From: CAJBVG01 sp943372995
GTDB taxonomy: Bacteria > Bacteroidota > Bacteroidia > Sphingobacteriales > Sphingobacteriaceae
Length of the DNA stretch: 64,000 nt
Direction: 5' to 3'
NCBI GenBank assembly: GCA_943372995.1
Contig: CALSAQ010000002.1
Coordinates: forward strand, 310,001 to 374,000
Shown: piece after piece, positions 40,835-50,009 of the stretch
Layout of the letters: each line of letters opens with the position of its first letter
Position numbering within the stretch: the first letter of the stretch is position 1
Notes under the pieces: model-generated
Seen by the model: the letters and a program-made list of their open reading frames with translations, nothing else
Database searches by the model: none
Told to the model about the DNA's origin: nothing
Program-made: the position numbers and the translations under genes

Positions 40835-43699
40835 TTATTCTACGTAGCTCTCTATCGGTGGGCAAGCACACACAAGAGTTCTATCGCCATAAGTATCATT
40901 TACTCTCGCAACACTAGGCCAGAATTTGTTATTCTTAACCCATGTTAATGGATATGCTGCTTTTTGTCGTGTATATGATCTTGTCCATTCATTAGCTGTT
41001 ATTACTGCAGCTGTATGTGGTGCATTTTTCAATACGTTATCCATTTTATCAGCAGTTCCATTTTCTACTTCGGCAATTTCGTTTCTAATAGAAATCATTG
41101 CATCACAGAAACGATCTAATTCCGATTTAGGTTCACTCTCTGTTGGCTCAATCATTACTGTACCTGCAACTGGGAAAGAAACCGTAGGGGCGTGGAAGCC
41201 ATAATCCATTAATCTTTTTGCGATATCGGTAACTTCTATTCCAGCGTTTTTAAACATTCTGCAATCTAAAATCATTTCGTGAGCACAACGTCCTTTAGTT
41301 CCTGAATAAAGTACTTGATATGATTTTTCTAATCTTGATTTTATATAGTTTGCATTTAAGATAGCGTACTTAGTGGCATTAGTTAATCCTTCTCCTCCCA
41401 TCATTGCAATATATGCATGAGAAATAAGTAGAATACTTGCTGAACCCCATGGCGCAGCAGATACTGCTGGGATTGCTTTTTCTCCTCCAGTACTTACTAT
41501 TGCATGTCCAGGTAAAAATGGTGCTAAATGCTTTGCTACTCCAATTGGTCCCATGCCTGGACCTCCTCCTCCGTGTGGTATACAAAATGTTTTGTGCAAA
41601 TTTAAATGGCACACATCTGCTCCAATATTTGCTGGACTTGTTAATCCAACCTGAGCATTCATGTTCGCTCCATCCATATATACTTGTCCGCCATTCTCGT
41701 GAATGATAGCACAAACTTCTTGAATAGATTCTTCAAATACTCCGTGAGTCGAAGGATAGGTAACCATTAATGCTGCTAAATCATCTTTATGTTTAATAGC
41801 ATGCATTCTTAAATCCTCAACATCGATATTCCCTTTTTCGTCGCATTTAGTTACCACAATTTTAAATCCTGCCATTGCAGCACTTGCAGGGTTTGTTCCA
41901 TGTGCCGACGATGGAATTAATACTACGTTTCTATGTCCTTCGCCTTTATCTTTTAAATATTCTCTAATCACCATAAGTCCTGCGTACTCACCTTGTGCTC
42001 CTGCATTAGGTTGTAAACTCATGGCGTGAAATCCTGTAATCTCACATAATGCTTTTTCTAATTCATCGAATATTTGCATGTAACCTCCAACTTGGTCACT
42101 TGGTGCAAAGGGGTGAATTTTTCCAAACTCTGGCCATGTAACTGGAACCATTTCTGTTGTTGCATTTAGCTTCATAGTACAAGAACCTAAAGCAATCATC
42201 GAATGGCAAAGCGATAAATCTTTTGCCTCTAATGATTTGATATATCTCAACATTTCGTGTTCCGAATGATGTGAGTTAAACACAGGATGAGTTAATATTG
42301 CTGAGTTTCTAACGTTTTCATTTCCTAAGGAATGATTAAGTTTAGCATCGAAGTTAATTTCTTCATTTGCTTTTGCTACAATTCTTCCAAAGAAATGCAC
42401 CATCTCTTTGATATCTTCTAAACTTGTAGTTTCATCAAGTGAAATAAATACACTGTTATTTTCATAACGGAAATTCATTTCGTGGTCGATAGCATCTTTG
42501 TGTATTGAACTTAGTTTATCTCCAGCTACAATTTCAATAGTATCGAAATAATTTTTTGTTTTTATTTCATATCCTAAACTTCTTAATGCATTAGATAAAC
42601 TAACAGTTAATCCGTGGATTTTACTTGCAATTTTTTGTAATCCTTTTGGTCCATGATATATCGCATACATAGAGGCCATAATAGCCAATAATGCTTGGGC
42701 TGTACAAATATTTGAGGTGGCTTTATCTCTTCTGATATGTTGCTCTCTAGTTTGTAATGCCATTCTTAAAGCTTGTCCATTTTGTGCATCAATGGTTACC
42801 CCAATGATTCTTCCTGGCATCGCTCTTTTATATTCTTCTTTGGTTGCAAAGAAAGCCGCATGTGGACCTCCGTATCCCATTGGAACACCAAATCGTTGCG
42901 TAGAGCCTACTACTATATCAGCACCAAATTCTGATGGAGGCGCTAATAGAACTAAACTCATAATATCTGCAGCCACTGTAAGTTTTATAGAGTGTTCGTG
43001 ACAAGCATTTGCAAATGATTTATAGTTGTACACTTCTCCATTCCCTGCTGGGTATTGAACAATAGCTCCAAATATTTTGTCGTTAAGTTCTACAGTTTCG
43101 TGATTACCTATAAGCAATTCAATTCCTAATGGATTTGATCTTGTTTTTAAAATGTCTATGGTTTGTGGTAATACATGTTCAGATACAAAGAAGATATTGG
43201 CATGATCATTTTTTCGAGTAGAGTACTGCATAAACATGGCTTCCCCTGCTGCAGTTCCTTCATCTAATAACGATGCATTGGCAATTTCCATTCCTGTTAA
43301 ATCCATTACCATAGTTTGATAATTAAGCAAGGCTTGTAATCTTCCTTGTGCAATTTCAGCTTGGTATGGTGTATACTGAGTGTACCATCCTGGATTTTCT
43401 AAAATATTTCTTTGAATTACTCCTGGTGTTATACAGTCGTAATACCCTTGTCCGATATACGAACGAAATACTTTGTTTTTTGAAGCGGTTATTTTTAAAT
43501 CTCTTAAATAATCGAATTCCGACTTTGCAGCTGGCAAATTCAATGGGTTTTTAAGTCTGATTTGATTGGGTACTGTTTCTTCTATTAGTTGATCTACACT
43601 CTTTACTCCAATGGTATCCAACATTTTCTGAGTGTCTTCTGCATTCGGAGCAATGTGTCGTCCCTCAAATGCTTCTTTGTAGTTTATATCTAAGTTCAT
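40835..43699 (-). CDS. gcvP: glycine dehydrogenase (decarboxylating), P-protein
   Basis: PLP enzyme of the glycine cleavage system: decarboxylates glycine and passes the aminomethyl group to lipoylated GcvH. 954 residues, the fused single-chain form of both halves (N-terminal FRSYIGQGYYDCITPGVIQR, C-terminal SSAHGTNPASAAMAGFKIVV). PLP lysine in NLHKTFCIPHGGGGPGMGPI near residue 705. No gcvT or gcvH is in the window. Glycine acetyltransferase (kbl) and lipA are, so threonine and glycine use is linked only loosely by position. Confidence 0.97.
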   Translation of the reverse strand: MNLDINYKEAFEGRHIAPNAEDTQKMLDTIGVKSVDQLIEETVPNQIRLKNPLNLPAAKSEFDYLRDLKITASKNKVFRSYIGQGYYDCITPGVIQRNILENPGWYTQYTPYQAEIAQGRLQALLNYQTMVMDLTGMEIANASLLDEGTAAGEAMFMQYSTRKNDHANIFFVSEHVLPQTIDILKTRSNPLGIELLIGNHETVELNDKIFGAIVQYPAGNGEVYNYKSFANACHEHSIKLTVAADIMSLVLLAPPSEFGADIVVGSTQRFGVPMGYGGPHAAFFATKEEYKRAMPGRIIGVTIDAQNGQALRMALQTREQHIRRDKATSNICTAQALLAIMASMYAIYHGPKGLQKIASKIHGLTVSLSNALRSLGYEIKTKNYFDTIEIVAGDKLSSIHKDAIDHEMNFRYENNSVFISLDETTSLEDIKEMVHFFGRIVAKANEEINFDAKLNHSLGNENVRNSAILTHPVFNSHHSEHEMLRYIKSLEAKDLSLCHSMIALGSCTMKLNATTEMVPVTWPEFGKIHPFAPSDQVGGYMQIFDELEKALCEITGFHAMSLQPNAGAQGEYAGLMVIREYLKDKGEGHRNVVLIPSSAHGTNPASAAMAGFKIVVTKCDEKGNIDVEDLRMHAIKHKDDLAALMVTYPSTHGVFEESIQEVCAIIHENGGQVYMDGANMNAQVGLTSPANIGADVCHLNLHKTFCIPHGGGGPGMGPIGVAKHLAPFLPGHAIVSTGGEKAIPAVSAAPWGSASILLISHAYIAMMGGEGLTNATKYAILNANYIKSRLEKSYQVLYSGTKGRCAHEMILDCRMFKNAGIEVTDIAKRLMDYGFHAPTVSFPVAGTVMIEPTESEPKSELDRFCDAMISIRNEIAEVENGTADKMDNVLKNAPHTAAVITANEWTRSYTRQKAAYPLTWVKNNKFWPSVARVNDTYGDRTLVCACPPIESYVE

Positions 43700-43760
43700 G
43701 TACGTTAAAATGGTGGCGCAAATTAGTGATTTTGTGCCGCAAATTCAAATGTGCAAATGT

Positions 43761-44477
43761 TTATAACAATTGTTTTAAATACATTTGAATGGTATTCTCA
43801 AGCCCAAAATAGAGGGCATCGGAAATAAGCGCATGGCCTATAGAAACCTCCAATAAATGGGGGATGTTTTGTTTGAAGTAGGCTAGGTTGTTTAAATCTA
43901 AATCATGACCAGCATTTATTCCTAAATGAAGTTCATTTGCTTTCTCGGCAGCCAAAATATAAGGACTAATGGCTTTTTCTCGGTCAGTATGGTATTCAGT
44001 CGCGTAAGCTTCTGTATAAAGTTCTATCCTGTCGGTACCCGTAGTCTTTGCCGCCTCAATCATTTCTACCTTAGGGTCAACAAAAATAGAAACCCTTATT
44101 CCTTTTGATTTAAATACACCAATAATCTCTTTTAAGTAATCCTGATGTTTTATGGTATCCCAACCGTGGTTAGAAGTGATTTGTTGTTCCGAATCGGGAA
44201 CCAATGTTACTTGGGTCGGCATATTATTTAATACCAACTCTACAAATTTATCTTCTCTAGGATTGCCCTCAATATTGAATTCTGTGTGTAGTACTTTTTT
44301 TAACTCGTAAACATCTCTGTATCGAATGTGTCGTTCATCCGGACGAGGATGTACTGTAATTCCATTTGCACCAAAAGATTCGCAATCTAATGCAGCTTTT
44401 ACAACATCTGGATTATTGCCTCCTCTAGCATTTCTAAGTGTTGCTATTTTGTTGATATTAACAGATAATTTGGTCAT
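43761..44477 (-). CDS. pdxJ: pyridoxine 5'-phosphate synthase PdxJ
   Basis: Joins 1-deoxyxylulose 5-phosphate with 3-amino-2-oxopropyl phosphate to form PNP in vitamin B6 synthesis. 238 residues from the ATG at 44477 (TKLSVNINKIATLRNARGGN, the family start); an in-frame ATG 45 bases upstream lies in leader sequence. Further motifs: GANGITVHPRPDERHIRYRD near 37, FNIEGNPREDKFV, ELYTEAYATEY, GINAGHDLDLNNL near 190 and VSIGHALISDAL. A CAAAGATA at 44493-44500 gives a minus-strand -7 box. Confidence 0.96.
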   Translation of the reverse strand: MTKLSVNINKIATLRNARGGNNPDVVKAALDCESFGANGITVHPRPDERHIRYRDVYELKKVLHTEFNIEGNPREDKFVELVLNNMPTQVTLVPDSEQQITSNHGWDTIKHQDYLKEIIGVFKSKGIRVSIFVDPKVEMIEAAKTTGTDRIELYTEAYATEYHTDREKAISPYILAAEKANELHLGINAGHDLDLNNLAYFKQNIPHLLEVSIGHALISDALYFGLENTIQMYLKQLL

Positions 44478-44514
44478 GGTACTTACAAAACACAAAGATA
44501 CTAAAATTAGAACT

Positions 44515-44547
44515 ATAGGCACTAAACGAATATCGCTTAGTGCCTAT
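44515..44547. terminator. hairpin between serine hydrolase and pdxJ
   Basis: ATAGGCACTAA and TTAGTGCCTAT pair over 11 bases around a small inner CG...CG. On the minus strand it follows the serine hydrolase stop by 13 bases, but the downstream sequence is only loosely T-rich. Confidence 0.55.
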
Positions 44548-44560
44548 TATCCTTTGTAGT

Positions 44561-46264
44561 TTATTTTATCTTCTTTGCTTCCATTTTCCTTCCTTGTGTT
44601 AAGAACAAGCTGGTAATATTACCGTTTGGATCTACATTGAAATCTACTTTTGCATCTACAACTTTTATGAAGAAACTAGTTTCTGATTTTGCAAATAATT
44701 CAATTTTGCTTTGGCCTGTTGCTTGAAGGAATATCTGACCATCGGTAACTGTAACATCTAATAAGAAATTAGGAGCTAATTCGTATGTGCCGATATATTT
44801 TTGAAGTACTGTTACAGGTACTTTTATTTCTTTTGTTGCTGAGGGTAGGGGAGCGTCTGTTAATTTACAAATATCAGTAGGCCCTGTTTGTAATGGATAT
44901 GAACTTGCTTCTAAAGCATATACTTTTTTGTTTTTATCTCTTAAGAATTTAAAACGTTGACTGCTTTTGTCGATAAAAAATGCATCCTTTTCGTAAGGTA
45001 ATAATTCTATTTTCGACCTGCCTGATCTTTGTATAAATAACTTTCCGTTCTCGGTTGTAATGTACCTGTATATTTTTTCTGTGGTGCTATTGCTTGTTAA
45101 TCGAGCACCCATGTAATTTACTTCATAACTACCAAGATATTCTTTATAATTTACGTCGGTTTTTATTTCTTTTGGATTGCCTTCGGGTAAATCGAGTAAG
45201 GTTAATATTATACTCGATAATGTTGAACCTGGAGAAATACTAGTGTTGTTACTTAATAGAATGATGTAAATCTGATCTTCTTCTATTCGCGCAGTTTCAG
45301 ATAAATATCCGCCAATTGCTCCACCATGCTCTATAATAGTTTTGTTGTTTAATTTACCAATACCCCAACCATAGCCATAGTTTGCAGACCTTCCATCTGA
45401 TAATTGGTAAGCACTAAATGCAAGCTTTACATTTTCTTTCGAAATAATTTTTCCTTCGCTTAGAGCCTTGTGCCATAAAAACAAATCTCCTGTAGTAGAA
45501 AGGATGTCGCCAGCACCAAATGGCCACGACCAACTGTATTCTGTTGTTTTGCCAACAGTACTATCTGTTTCGCTATCATAACCATATGCTCTCTTTCCAT
45601 ATATTTTTGTATTGCTGCCGAAGTAGGTGTTTTTCATTCCAGCAACATCAAATATGTTTTTTTGCATAAATTCATGGAAGCTTATACCTGTAACTTTTTC
45701 TATAATGCAAGCTGAAATAACGTATCCTGAATTGGAGTAACTCCAATTACTTCCTGGTTTAAATAATAAGCTTGAGTCTTGAAATGAGGCTAAGATTTCA
45801 TCAGTAGTTTTGTTAATGGTATATAGCTTGTCGAAACTTTCCATTTCTGTAAAACTCGGAATGCCTGATGTATGCGATAATAGATTAGCAATGGTTATTT
45901 TTTCGCCATGAGTGTTGTATTTAGGAAGATAGGTTTTAATATCTACATCTAATTTCACTTTACCCATTTCCATTAATTTAAGCATAGCAATTGCTGTAAA
46001 CTGTTTGGTTACACTGCCGATAGCAAAAATATGTTCAGGCTCCATTTTAATGTTGAACTCCATTTCCGACATTCCGATGGTTTGTTGAAGAATAATTTTG
46101 TCGCCTTGCGCAACAAGGTATGATAAACCAGGTTGGTCGCTTTTATAGTTTTCCTTAACAATCGAATTTATCTTATCGATGTGAGCATTTGTAATTTTAA
46201 TTTTTTGTGCATTTGCTGTAAGTAAACAGCTAGTCAACAAGAGGAGTAGGTATATTTTTTTCAT
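44561..46264 (-). CDS. secreted serine hydrolase, beta-lactamase/PBP-like
   Basis: 567 residues. Signal peptide ends TANAQ. Class C beta-lactamase-like domain (about 30-350) with SxxK as SVTKQF near residue 85, YxN as YSNSGY near 171 and the third box HGGAIGGY near 317. About 200 residues follow in two lipocalin-like blocks (KEYLGSYEVNYMGARL, QKYIGTYELAPNFLLDVTV), of the DUF3471 kind. Likely a peptidase or esterase of the periplasm rather than a true beta-lactamase. A 22-base hairpin abuts the start codon. Confidence 0.9.
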   Translation of the reverse strand: MKKIYLLLLLTSCLLTANAQKIKITNAHIDKINSIVKENYKSDQPGLSYLVAQGDKIILQQTIGMSEMEFNIKMEPEHIFAIGSVTKQFTAIAMLKLMEMGKVKLDVDIKTYLPKYNTHGEKITIANLLSHTSGIPSFTEMESFDKLYTINKTTDEILASFQDSSLLFKPGSNWSYSNSGYVISACIIEKVTGISFHEFMQKNIFDVAGMKNTYFGSNTKIYGKRAYGYDSETDSTVGKTTEYSWSWPFGAGDILSTTGDLFLWHKALSEGKIISKENVKLAFSAYQLSDGRSANYGYGWGIGKLNNKTIIEHGGAIGGYLSETARIEEDQIYIILLSNNTSISPGSTLSSIILTLLDLPEGNPKEIKTDVNYKEYLGSYEVNYMGARLTSNSTTEKIYRYITTENGKLFIQRSGRSKIELLPYEKDAFFIDKSSQRFKFLRDKNKKVYALEASSYPLQTGPTDICKLTDAPLPSATKEIKVPVTVLQKYIGTYELAPNFLLDVTVTDGQIFLQATGQSKIELFAKSETSFFIKVVDAKVDFNVDPNGNITSLFLTQGRKMEAKKIK

Positions 46265-46265
46265 A

Positions 46266-46287
46266 TCTAGGTTATTTATAACCTAGA
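46266..46287. promoter_or_regulatory. 22-base perfect hairpin abutting a start codon
   Basis: TCTAGGTTAT, TT, ATAACCTAGA: ten perfect base pairs with a 2-base loop. It ends one base upstream of the serine hydrolase ATG (46262-46264). In mRNA it would lie where the ribosome binds; as DNA it is an operator-like palindrome. Confidence 0.6.
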
Positions 46288-46317
46288 CGTTGGGTTAATC
46301 ATTTAGGTTGCATTAAA

Positions 46318-46352
46318 AATAAAAAAAAGGGGAGATACAATGTACCTCCCCT
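46318..46352 (-). terminator. rho-independent terminator after ahcY
   Basis: Minus strand: AGGGGAGGTAC/GTATCTCCCCT stem with one mismatch and a 3-base loop, followed by a run of eight T. 25 bases behind the ahcY stop. Confidence 0.92.
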
Positions 46353-46377
46353 CAATATTGTTACGAATTAATATTAA

Positions 46378-47685
46378 TTAATAACGATACGCATCATTTT
46401 TGAATGGTCCGTTTTTAGGAACACCAATATATTTTGCTTGTTCGTCTGATAATTCTTCTAATTCAACACCAATTTTCGATAAATGTAAACGTGCTACTTT
46501 TTCGTCTAAGTGTTTAGGTAAAGTATATACTTTGTTTTCGTATTTATCAGCATTTGCCCATAATTCTAATTGAGCTAATGTTTGATTTGTAAATGAGTTA
46601 GACATTACAAATGAAGGGTGACCAGTTGCGCAACCTAAGTTTACTAAACGTCCTTCAGCTAAAACGATAATGTCGTTTCCATCAATGGTATATTTATCAA
46701 CTTGTGGTTTAATTTCGATTTTAGTATTACCGTAGTTTTTGTTTAACCAAGCCATATCAATTTCATTGTCGAAATGACCAATGTTACAAACAATAGCTTT
46801 GTCTTTCATCATTTTGAAGTGCTCAGCACGAACGATGTTGAAATTACCTGTTGCAGTAACAATGATGTCTGCTTCAGTAATTGCTGTAGATAACTTTTTC
46901 ACTTCATATCCTTCCATTGCAGCTTGTAATGCACAGATAGGATCAATTTCAGTTACTATTACACGAACACCTGCATTTGATAATGAATCCGCAGAACCTT
47001 TACCTACGTCACCAAATCCACAAACTACTGCTACTTTACCAGCCATCATTACGTCAGTAGCTCTGCGAATAGCATCTACTAGAGACTCACGACATCCGTA
47101 TTTGTTATCGAATTTAGATTTAGTTACTGAATCGTTAACGTTTATAGCAGGCATTAATAATGTACCGTTTTTCATACGGTCGTATAATCTTAATACACCT
47201 GTAGTTGTTTCTTCTGATAATCCTTTAATACCTTCTACTAATTGAGGGTATTTATCGAATACCATGTTAGTTAAATCACCACCATCATCTAATATCATGT
47301 TTAATGGTTTGCGATCTTCGCCGAAGTATAAAGTTTGCTCAATACACCAGTCGAATTCTTGCTCATTCATGCCTTTCCAAGCATAAACAGAGATCCCTGC
47401 TGCTGCAATTGCTGCTGCTGCATGATCTTGTGTTGAAAATATGTTGCACGACGACCAAGTTACTTCTGCACCTAATTCTACTAAGGTTTCAATTAAAACC
47501 GCAGTTTGGATAGTCATGTGTAAGCAACCTGCTATACGAGCACCTTTTAATGGTTTTGATGCACCATATTCTGCTCTTAATGCCATTAATCCTGGCATTT
47601 CAGCTTCTGCTAATTGAATTTCTTTACGACCCCATTCTGCTAACGAGATGTCTTTTACTTTGTACTTTACGAAGGTATCTACCAT
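46378..47685 (-). CDS. ahcY: adenosylhomocysteinase
   Basis: NAD-dependent hydrolase that splits S-adenosylhomocysteine to adenosine and homocysteine, relieving product inhibition of methyltransferases. 435 residues. Motifs: SLAEWGRKEIQLAEAEMPGL start, IAGCLHMTIQTAVLIETL near 50, NVNDSVTKSKFDNKYGCRES near 182, the NAD loop VVCGFGDVGKGSADSL near 219, NIGHFDNEIDM near 297 and the C-terminal KNGPFKNDAYRY. Stand-alone gene with its own promoter and terminator. Confidence 0.97.
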   Translation of the reverse strand: MVDTFVKYKVKDISLAEWGRKEIQLAEAEMPGLMALRAEYGASKPLKGARIAGCLHMTIQTAVLIETLVELGAEVTWSSCNIFSTQDHAAAAIAAAGISVYAWKGMNEQEFDWCIEQTLYFGEDRKPLNMILDDGGDLTNMVFDKYPQLVEGIKGLSEETTTGVLRLYDRMKNGTLLMPAINVNDSVTKSKFDNKYGCRESLVDAIRRATDVMMAGKVAVVCGFGDVGKGSADSLSNAGVRVIVTEIDPICALQAAMEGYEVKKLSTAITEADIIVTATGNFNIVRAEHFKMMKDKAIVCNIGHFDNEIDMAWLNKNYGNTKIEIKPQVDKYTIDGNDIIVLAEGRLVNLGCATGHPSFVMSNSFTNQTLAQLELWANADKYENKVYTLPKHLDEKVARLHLSKIGVELEELSDEQAKYIGVPKNGPFKNDAYRY

Positions 47686-47716
47686 GTTTCTTGTTATTTT
47701 TTTCTTTTTAGAAACG

Positions 47717-47747
47717 CAAAATTACCCTATTGGTTTGTAAATCACAA
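47717..47747 (-). promoter_or_regulatory. Bacteroidota-type promoter of ahcY
   Basis: Minus strand: TTG (47747-47745), a 20-base spacer and TAATTTTG (47724-47717). The start codon is at 47685. Confidence 0.55.
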
Positions 47748-47807
47748 AAAAATAGTCAGGAATCCGCCATATTCAAAACAAATTCGGCGACAAATGAGTT
47801 AAAACTG

Positions 47808-47815
47808 TAAATTTG
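47808..47815 (+). promoter_or_regulatory. -7 box ahead of the bacilliredoxin gene
   Basis: TAAATTTG, 29 bases ahead of the ATG at 47845; no clear TTG at the usual distance. Confidence 0.4.
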
Positions 47816-47844
47816 CATCAATTTAATACCAAAAAATAAATAAT

Positions 47845-48255
47845 ATGTATCCAGAATATATGGTTGCGCCTATGCGCGAGGAACTTACTAGTGTTGGTTT
47901 CAATCAATTAATGACTCCAGAAGAAGTAAATGAAGCAATAAAATCGGAAGGAACTGTGCTTGTAATGGTTAACTCTGTTTGTGGATGTGCAGCAGCAAAT
48001 GCTCGCCCAGGTGTTCGTATGTCTATTGAAGGAGAGAAAAAACCTTCAAAATTAGTAACTGTTTTTGCAGGTATGGAAAAAGAAGCGGTAGACACAGCTC
48101 GTGCTCATATGCTTCCTTACCCACCATCATCTCCATCAATTGCTCTTTTTAAAGATGGTAAATTAGTACACATGATTGAACGCCGTCATATTGAAGGTCG
48201 CCCTGCTCAGTTAATCGCTGAAAACTTGAAGGCAGCTTATGAAGAGTTTTGTTAA
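47845..48255 (+). CDS. BrxA/BrxB-family bacilliredoxin
   Basis: 136 residues, typical of the YphP/YqiW family. Starts YPEYMVAPMREELTSVGFNQ and carries the CGC active site (C46, C48) in VNSVCGCAAANARPGV. These proteins take bacillithiol off mixed disulfides on proteins. Together with the ytxJ-like gene in the same window this supports bacillithiol use. Stand-alone, converging on cdaA. Confidence 0.95.
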   Translation: MYPEYMVAPMREELTSVGFNQLMTPEEVNEAIKSEGTVLVMVNSVCGCAAANARPGVRMSIEGEKKPSKLVTVFAGMEKEAVDTARAHMLPYPPSSPSIALFKDGKLVHMIERRHIEGRPAQLIAENLKAAYEEFC

Positions 48256-48268
48256 TTTGAACAATAAG

Positions 48269-48327
48269 TTAATTTGAACAATTTGGACAATTGAATCTGT
48301 TTTTAATTGTTCAAATTGTCTAGTTAA
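48269..48327. terminator. inverted repeat between convergent brx and cdaA genes
   Basis: Left arm 48269-48292 (TTAATTTGAACAATTTGGACAATT-type words) and right arm 48305-48327 pair well over the inner 15 bases (14 matches) and loosely outside. The right arm covers the cdaA stop codon. The left part repeats the AATTTGAACAATT word also seen at 2774 and 4694. Confidence 0.5.
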
Positions 48328-49114
48328 TAGATTTACGCAGCGTTCGCTCCAACTCTTCCACAGAAACATTTGTTTTTACCTTTCCTCTATTAGCGATTGA
48401 AATGAAACCTGTTTCTTCAGAAATGATAATTGCAATGGCATCGCTTTGTTCGGTAATACCAACTGCTGCTCTATGTCTTAATCCTAATTGATCTGGTAAT
48501 TCTGTGTTATCTGTTAATGGCAATATACAACTAGCAGCCTTTAACATACCATCAGCAATAACAACAGCTCCATCATGTAATGGACTTGTTTTGGAGAAAA
48601 TAGATTCCAATAATCTTTTCGAAATTTTTGCATTAAGTTTTTCTCCATTATTGGTATACACTTGTTCTTCGTATGTTCGAGCAAAAACAATTATGGCACC
48701 AGTTTTACTTTTAGCCATACTTCTACATGCATCGATAATCGGATTGAGATCTAAATAATCTGGATCGTTAATTACGGCATTGCCCAATAATAACCTACTC
48801 CAAAAGCTATTTTTTCTTGAAATGGTATTTCGTCCAATTAATAATAAGAACCTTCTTATTTCTTGCTGAAATACTATAATTAAAGCAATTACTCCAACGC
48901 CAATAAATTTATCAAGTATCCCCGAAAGTAATTGCATATTCAATGCTTTTACCCCAATCCATAATAAATAAATAAGGGTTAATCCAATAAAAATATTTAC
49001 AGCAATAGTTCCCCTTATCAAATTGTAAATCTGATAAATGATAAATGCTACTAGAATAATATCAATAACGTCGAATAAACCGATTTTAAATAAACCTAAA
49101 TCGAATGGCTCCAT
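48320..49114 (-). CDS. cdaA: diadenylate cyclase CdaA
   Basis: Makes c-di-AMP, a second messenger for potassium, osmotic balance and the cell wall, at the inner membrane. 264 residues. Three membrane helices in the first 85 residues, then the DAC domain with VIALIIVFQQEIRRFLLLIG, SPLHDGAVVIADG (DGA motif) near 177 and LGLRHRAAVGITEQSDAIAI (RHR motif) near 213. folP lies 12 bases upstream in the same unit, a pairing common in this phylum. Confidence 0.95.
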   Translation of the reverse strand: MEPFDLGLFKIGLFDVIDIILVAFIIYQIYNLIRGTIAVNIFIGLTLIYLLWIGVKALNMQLLSGILDKFIGVGVIALIIVFQQEIRRFLLLIGRNTISRKNSFWSRLLLGNAVINDPDYLDLNPIIDACRSMAKSKTGAIIVFARTYEEQVYTNNGEKLNAKISKRLLESIFSKTSPLHDGAVVIADGMLKAASCILPLTDNTELPDQLGLRHRAAVGITEQSDAIAIIISEETGFISIANRGKVKTNVSVEELERTLRKSIN

Positions 49115-49126
49115 GTTTTAAAGATA

Positions 49127-49990
49127 CTAATTATTGAATTGCTTATATAATTCCCATAATTTGATGCATTCTACTGCTTCTTTTACATCATGTACTCTTA
49201 AAATAGACGCTCCCTTTTCGAGGGCTAACATGTGTAAGGCACTTGTTCCATTTAAAGCTTCATTGGCAGAAATACCAAGCGATTTGTAAATCATTGATTT
49301 CCTCGAAAGCCCTGCTAATAATGGGAGTTTTAGAGCAGTTAGTTCATCGAACTTTGCTAGTAATTCGAAATTCTGTTGAATGTTTTTAGCAAAACCGAAT
49401 CCTGGATCAAGTATTATTTTCGTGAAATTTTTAGCATTTAATGTGCTGATTTTTTCTTCAAAGTATTGGATAATATCTGTAGTTAAATTATCATATTGAG
49501 TAAGCTGTTGCATGGTTTGAGGGTTACCTCTCATGTGCATCAAAATATATATACATTGGAAACTACATATAACATTGAACATTTTTGGATCTAAACTTCC
49601 TCCGGAAATATCATTAATAATATCCACTCCTTCATCTAGGGATTTCTTAGCAATCTCGGCTCTAAATGTATCTATAGAAACAATTAAATCGGGGAAATTT
49701 TTTCTGATAAGTGGTAAAACCTTTTTTAATCTATCCCATTCTAGTTCTGCTGAAATGTGTTCAGCATTTGGTCGAGAAGAGTACGAACCTAAATCGATGA
49801 TGTCCACATTTTCGTGAAGCATTTTCTCTACTTGCTCAATGACCTCATTTTCAGATTGTTTTCTACTACCCTCAAAGAAAGAATCTGGGTTAACGTTAAT
49901 AATTCCCATAACCAATGGATGCGAACCTCCAATGATTTTCCCTTTTATTTCGATAGTTGATTGTTGGTAAAAAGTCTTATTTTTATGCAC
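49127..49990 (-). CDS. folP: dihydropteroate synthase
   Basis: Joins p-aminobenzoate to the pterin diphosphate in folate synthesis; target of sulfonamides. 287 residues. Motifs: VMGIINVNPDSFFEGSRK near 27, DLGSYSSRPNAEHISAELEW near 62, VDIINDISGGSLDPKMF near 117, ILMHMRGNPQTMQQL near 147 and LAGLSRKSMIYKSLG. The start appears to be a GTG at 49990, because no ATG lies ahead of the conserved GKIIGGSHPLVMGI region. Only 19 bases separate it from the divergent DUF1599 start. Confidence 0.95.
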   Translation of the reverse strand: MHKNKTFYQQSTIEIKGKIIGGSHPLVMGIINVNPDSFFEGSRKQSENEVIEQVEKMLHENVDIIDLGSYSSRPNAEHISAELEWDRLKKVLPLIRKNFPDLIVSIDTFRAEIAKKSLDEGVDIINDISGGSLDPKMFNVICSFQCIYILMHMRGNPQTMQQLTQYDNLTTDIIQYFEEKISTLNAKNFTKIILDPGFGFAKNIQQNFELLAKFDELTALKLPLLAGLSRKSMIYKSLGISANEALNGTSALHMLALEKGASILRVHDVKEAVECIKLWELYKQFNN

Positions 49991-50009
49991 TTGGTAAAAA
50001 TATAAAAAA

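Noticed and set aside
46781..47245. 154-codon open frame antisense to ahcY
   Set aside because: Lies wholly inside ahcY in another frame, has no start context or recognisable motif, and is explained by low stop density opposite a conserved gene.
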